A DNA stretch of 8,966 bases from assembly GCA_900754955.1 (NCBI GenBank), contig CAAEEV010000040.1, positions 1 to 8,966 of the forward strand, read 5' to 3'. The stretch comes from Eggerthellaceae bacterium. GTDB taxonomy: Bacteria; Actinomycetota; Coriobacteriia; Coriobacteriales; Eggerthellaceae. A program made the position numbers and the translations under genes. Each line of letters starts with the position of its first letter. Within the stretch, counting starts at the first letter, position 1. Below, in pieces: positions 5,982 to 8,966 of this stretch. A model generated the notes under the pieces. It had not been told where the DNA came from and made no database searches. It was given only the letters and a program-made list of their open reading frames with translations.

Positions 5982-8366
5982 ATGTCGGAGTCATTCGTTT
6001 ACACGGCCTGCCCCGGGTGGGGCGACCACGAGTACTGCGCGATCAAATCGGTCGTGCGCGACGGGCGTCTCGTGCGTACCGAGCCCGTCGATTACACGGG
6101 GCCCGAGGAGCATGAGGGCTACATCTGCCAGAAGGGCGTGATGAGCTGCCGCCAGCCCTACAACCCCAAACGGCTCACGCATCCGCTCAAACGTGCGGGC
6201 GCGCGCGGCAGCGGGCAGTGGGAGCGCATCAGCTGGGATCAGGCGCTCGACGAGATCGCGGAGAAGCTGCTTTCCTTGCGCGATGCGTACGGCCCGGAGT
6301 CGCTGGCGATGTGGAACCTCGTGGCGAGCGTGCCGCCTGCGCAGGGGCTCGCCTCGCTTCTGGCCACGCGCTTCATCGGGCTGTGGGGCGCGACCGACCC
6401 CATTGCGGGCTACGGGCTCGACAACGGGCCGTTCTACGCCGCCTACTTCGACATGGGCAACTTCAACCGCTACTGCACCACCGACCCCGCCAACTTCGAC
6501 GATGCGAAGCTGCTCATCGTGTGGGGCGCCAATCCCGTGGAGAATCAGCAGCGCGTGACGAAGCATCTCGTGGAAGCGCGCAGCCGCGGTGCGCGCATCG
6601 TCGACGTGGGGCTGCTGTTCGATGCCACCGCCGCCTTCGCCGACGAGTTCGTGCCCGTCAAGCCTGGCAGCGATCCGGCGCTCGCTCTGTGCATGGCGCA
6701 CGTGATCGTGGAGGAGGGGCTGTTCGATCGCGCCTTCATGCTCGAGCACACGGTGGCGCCCTTCCTCGTGGCGCCCGACGGCATGCTCGCGCGCGATGCG
6801 GCGGGCAACTACCTGGTGTGGAATGCCGACGCGGACGCGCCCTGCGCGGTGACGCCCGGCGTGAAGGAGATCCCCTGTGCGAACCCTGCGCTCGAAGGCG
6901 CATTTGACGTGGGCGGACGTCGGTGCGAGACCGCCTTCACGAAGCTGCGCGCCCACCTTTCCGCCTATACGCTCGCCTATCAGGAGCAGATCACGGGCGT
7001 GCCCGCCGCCTGTGCGCTGCGCCTCGCGCACGAGTACGCGAGCGTGAAGCCGTCGTACCTTATCGGTGCGCTTGGGCTGCGTTATCAGAACCAGGGCGAG
7101 AGCTACCGCGCGTTCTACCTGCTCGGCATGCTCACGGGCAACCTCGGGGTGCGCGGCGGCGGCGTGACGAGCGAGATGCTGCCCTCGGGCTGGCCGCTTT
7201 CGTTCAACGACGCCGCCATCGCCATGCCGCACGGAAAGGATGCCTTCAAGGGCCATACGGTGCGGCAGTGCGATTTCTTCGACGACGTTGAGTCGGGTCG
7301 TTCGAAGGTGAAGGCGCTGTGGGTGGTCGCCGGCAACCCCGTGCACAACTGCCCCAACCGCTCGCGGTGGATCGAACGCGTGCTTCCCAACCTCGACCTC
7401 GTGGTGGACGTGGACGTGTGGATGACCGACACGGGAGAGTACGCCGACTACGTGCTGCCCGACTGCATGCCGTTCGAGCGCACCGAGCTTGTGTGCGCGG
7501 CGGCGTACAACCACATCGTGCTGCAGGAGGCGGCCATCGAGCCGGCGGGCGAGGCGAAAGACCCCACGTTCCTGTATTCCGAGCTCGCGCGGCGCGTGGG
7601 ACTCGGGGAGTACTTCGACAAGACCGCCGAGGAGTGGATCGAGCTGCGGCTCCAATCCGATCAGCCCGCCATCGCCAACATCACGCCGCCGCTTACGCTT
7701 GAGCGGTTGAAGCGCGAGAAGGCGGTGCGCGCCGCTGTGCCCGAGGTGCCGTGGAATCCGTTCTGGGGGATGGACTTCGCCACGCCGACCGCGCGACTCG
7801 AGTTCTACGCAGAGCGGTTGGTGCCGGTGGGCGCGCAGATGGCGTCGTACCGGCCGCCGCTCGAGGCTCCCACGCCGCAGAGCCTGGCGGCGGGGGAGAG
7901 CCCGTATCCCTACCAGTTCTTCAGCGGGCGGCAGCGCTTCTTCATGCAGTCGATGTTCAGCGACGATCCCGTGATGGCGGAGCTGTCGGGCGGCAAGCCC
8001 ACGGCGCGCATCAACCCCGTCGACGCCGCGCGCGAGGGTATTCGCGACGGCGACAAGGTGGAGGTGTTCAACCAGCGCGGGCACGTGGTGGCGCAGATGC
8101 GGCTCGATCAGGCGATTCCGCCCGGCACCGTGCAGGTGTGGTTCGGCTGGCGCCACGATGCGTTCGAGGAGGGCATGTACTCCGAGCTCATCGTGCCGCT
8201 CGGCAGCAGGGAGACGCTCGATGATGTCGCCGATCGCTGGTGGGATCTGGTCGTGGCGCAGGACGGCGTGCGCCACGGTACGGGCACGGGCGGCCTAGCG
8301 GGGCTTGCCGGCGCCTGGGACACCATCTGGGATTGCGCATGCGACGTGCGCAAGGTCGGGGAGTGA
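5982..8366 (+). CDS. Molybdopterin (bis-MGD) oxidoreductase, large catalytic subunit, substrate unknown
   Basis: This 794-residue protein belongs to the DMSO-reductase superfamily. The N terminus (1-60) resembles the Fe4S4 domain but with C10, C19, C49 and C56, not the usual C-x2-C-x3-C-x27-C. SWDQALDEIAEKL at 84-96 and VWGANPVENQQ at 180-190 open the molybdopterin domain. VVAGNPVHN near 446-454 marks the second Rossmann half. FFSGRQRFFMQ near 645 starts the C-terminal cofactor-binding barrel, which ends near 765. No Cys, Ser or selenocysteine lies between 131 and 160, where the molybdenum ligand is expected; D147 or Y144 are candidates. There is no Tat signal, so it should stay in the cytoplasm. 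Relatives include acetylene hydratase-like and catechol dehydroxylase-type enzymes, but I cannot assign a substrate. GAAGGAG lies 5 nt before the chosen ATG; in-frame starts further upstream lack such a site. The ferredoxin gene follows after 9 bp. Confidence 0.95.
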   Translation: MSESFVYTACPGWGDHEYCAIKSVVRDGRLVRTEPVDYTGPEEHEGYICQKGVMSCRQPYNPKRLTHPLKRAGARGSGQWERISWDQALDEIAEKLLSLRDAYGPESLAMWNLVASVPPAQGLASLLATRFIGLWGATDPIAGYGLDNGPFYAAYFDMGNFNRYCTTDPANFDDAKLLIVWGANPVENQQRVTKHLVEARSRGARIVDVGLLFDATAAFADEFVPVKPGSDPALALCMAHVIVEEGLFDRAFMLEHTVAPFLVAPDGMLARDAAGNYLVWNADADAPCAVTPGVKEIPCANPALEGAFDVGGRRCETAFTKLRAHLSAYTLAYQEQITGVPAACALRLAHEYASVKPSYLIGALGLRYQNQGESYRAFYLLGMLTGNLGVRGGGVTSEMLPSGWPLSFNDAAIAMPHGKDAFKGHTVRQCDFFDDVESGRSKVKALWVVAGNPVHNCPNRSRWIERVLPNLDLVVDVDVWMTDTGEYADYVLPDCMPFERTELVCAAAYNHIVLQEAAIEPAGEAKDPTFLYSELARRVGLGEYFDKTAEEWIELRLQSDQPAIANITPPLTLERLKREKAVRAAVPEVPWNPFWGMDFATPTARLEFYAERLVPVGAQMASYRPPLEAPTPQSLAAGESPYPYQFFSGRQRFFMQSMFSDDPVMAELSGGKPTARINPVDAAREGIRDGDKVEVFNQRGHVVAQMRLDQAIPPGTVQVWFGWRHDAFEEGMYSELIVPLGSRETLDDVADRWWDLVVAQDGVRHGTGTGGLAGLAGAWDTIWDCACDVRKVGE

Positions 8367-8375
8367 GGGGTCATC

Positions 8376-8774
8376 ATGGCTGAGAGCACCATTTTCGTGA
8401 ACCTGCAGCGATGCACGGGCTGCTGGACCTGCTCGCTTGCGTGCAAGGTGGGAAACGACCTCCCCGACGGCACCCTGTGGCAGACGGTGCGCACGCTGGG
8501 ATCGGGCGAGGGAATTGATCGCCCAGCGGGTACGTGGCCCGATCTGCGCATGAGCTGGATTCCCATTTGGTCGCGGTCGTGCATCAAATGCGCGCCGCGC
8601 GTGGCGGCGGGCGAGCTGCCCTACTGCGTGAAATGCTGCCCGAACGGCGCGCTGAGCTTCGGCGCGGATGCACAAGCGAAGATCGACGCGGCGCGTGCGG
8701 AGGGCTTCCGCATCTTCGAGCTGCCCGCGTGGGAGAACGCGAAAGACGGCATCGTGTACGCATGTAAGGAGTAG
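8376..8774 (+). CDS. Small 4Fe-4S dicluster ferredoxin-like subunit of the molybdoenzyme
   Basis: The 132-residue protein has one ferredoxin-type domain for two [4Fe-4S] clusters. The first motif is C13-x2-C16-x2-C19-x3-C23 (RCTGCWTCSLACK). The second is C69-x2-C72-x11-C84-x3-C88-P, near the end. By the usual crosswise pairing, C13/C16/C19/C88 and C69/C72/C84/C23 bind one cluster each. DmsB-type partners of molybdoenzymes have about 200 residues and four clusters, so this is a minimal version missing the second ferredoxin pair. About 45 residues separate the two motifs. It lacks a signal peptide and presumably relays electrons between the large subunit and an unknown soluble donor. GAGGGG at 8365-8370, overlapping the large-subunit stop, lies 5 nt before the ATG, so translation is probably coupled. 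No membrane anchor follows in the window. Confidence 0.93.
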   Translation: MAESTIFVNLQRCTGCWTCSLACKVGNDLPDGTLWQTVRTLGSGEGIDRPAGTWPDLRMSWIPIWSRSCIKCAPRVAAGELPYCVKCCPNGALSFGADAQAKIDAARAEGFRIFELPAWENAKDGIVYACKE

Positions 8775-8778
8775 CGGC

Positions 8779-8854
8779 CAGGAGCTGAGGAGTGTCGCTT
8801 GCGACTGTCGCGGGTGCAGGAGCCGAGGGGCGCCGCTTGCGGCCGCCGCGTGCG
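8779..8854. repeat. Tandem 38-bp imperfect direct repeat after the ferredoxin gene
   Basis: Two exactly adjacent 38-bp units (8779-8816 and 8817-8854) match at 29 of 38 positions. Eight of the nine differences are transitions. Both begin CAGGAGC and contain the core CGCTTGCG. Each unit can form a 4-5 bp hairpin around CTTG: GTCGC/GCGAC in the first, GCCGC/GCGGC in the second, where a T-A pair became C-G. The unit length is not a multiple of three, so this is not a coding repeat. Function is unknown. Confidence 0.6.
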
Positions 8855-8863
8855 CACGAAAAA

Positions 8864-8925
8864 GCCGAGAAGCGGCGATTTCGTCCACTTTCGCGAAATT
8901 CCGGTCTCGTTTCGCCCTTCTCGGC
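8864..8925. repeat. GCCGAGAAG element with an inverted copy (alternative stem)
   Basis: GCCGAGAAG at 8864-8872 is complementary to CTTCTCGGC at 8917-8925. The 44-nt interval includes the palindrome TTTCGCGAAA (8889-8898). The same 8917-8925 arm also pairs with a downstream copy at 8945-8953, so the two hairpins exclude each other. Confidence 0.55.
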
Positions 8926-8966
8926 CCCGTTCGTGCCAAATCAGGCCGAGAAGGGCGGTTTGAGAC
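8904..8966. terminator. Long inverted repeat at the right edge, possible terminator
   Basis: CGCCCTTCTCGGCC (8913-8926) and GGCCGAGAAGGGCG (8944-8957) form a perfect 14-bp stem with a 17-nt loop. After a 4-nt mismatch the symmetry resumes with GTCTC (8904-8908) and GAGAC (8962-8966), reaching the window edge. It lies about 130 bp after the ferredoxin stop with no gene between, so a transcription end for the redox genes is plausible. Only three T residues follow the 14-bp stem, so a REP-like repeat or an attenuator of a downstream gene is an alternative. The arms may extend beyond the window. Confidence 0.5.

Noticed and set aside
5991..8276. Long minus-strand open frame (761 codons) opposite the molybdoenzyme gene
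   Set aside because: It lies inside a fully conserved molybdopterin oxidoreductase on the plus strand, and its translation is His- and Arg-rich with no domain.
8361..8369. TGA at the end of the molybdoenzyme gene considered as a selenocysteine codon
   Set aside because: It is at the normal C terminus, no Fdh-like Sec position is involved, and a start with its own ribosome binding site follows within 12 bp.
8799..8963. 54-codon plus-strand frame with a TTG start after GAGGAG
   Set aside because: It is very basic, matches nothing, and runs through the 38-bp repeat and inverted-repeat arms, so structure in the nucleic acid explains the sequence better than coding.

Overview
The window is GC-rich, tightly packed bacterial chromosome. 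A perfect ParB-binding site, actinobacterial-type gene neighbourhoods (NIF3 followed by a coiled-coil zinc-ribbon protein) and a cytoplasmic molybdopterin oxidoreductase paired with a small iron-sulfur protein fit an anaerobic actinobacterium. My best guess is Coriobacteriia, possibly Eggerthellaceae, but no rRNA or other taxonomic marker is present, so this is inference. I see no sign of recent gene transfer: base composition and codon use look uniform, and there are no insertion sequences, tRNAs, phage genes or CRISPR arrays.

Layout. Positions 1-158 hold no convincing gene but contain a perfect 16-bp parS site (114-129). At 159-632 on the minus strand lies a full-length O6-alkylguanine-DNA alkyltransferase homologue whose catalytic Cys is replaced by Ala, so it is probably a lesion-binding (ATL-type) protein and not a repair methyltransferase. 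A 375-bp divergent intergenic region (633-1007) carries a consensus -10 box for that gene, a -10 box for rpe, and three two-part copies of a GAYAARYGG-like motif that look like regulator sites.

From 1008 to 5733 five genes run on the plus strand: ribulose-phosphate 3-epimerase, a group I cysteine desulfurase, a PHP-type histidinol-phosphatase-like hydrolase, a NIF3-family dimetal protein and a COG1579-type zinc-ribbon coiled-coil protein. Gaps of 5, 116, 63 and 156 bp suggest one operon or a few overlapping transcripts of housekeeping genes.

After a 248-bp gap with repeats and a hairpin, 5982-8774 encodes a two-gene redox enzyme: a 794-residue bis-MGD-type molybdenum protein with an unusual N-terminal Cys pattern and no Cys, Ser or selenocysteine in the stretch where the molybdenum ligand is expected, plus a 132-residue protein with eight Cys for two [4Fe-4S] clusters. 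Neither has a Tat signal, and no membrane anchor or chaperone gene follows inside the window, so a soluble cytoplasmic enzyme of unknown substrate is the simplest reading. This is the best candidate for undescribed biochemistry here.

The last 190 bp are non-coding but highly structured: a tandem 38-bp repeat, then three copies of a GCCGAGAAG element, the middle one inverted, which can form mutually exclusive hairpins. The strongest pairing is a 14-bp perfect stem that extends to the window edge.
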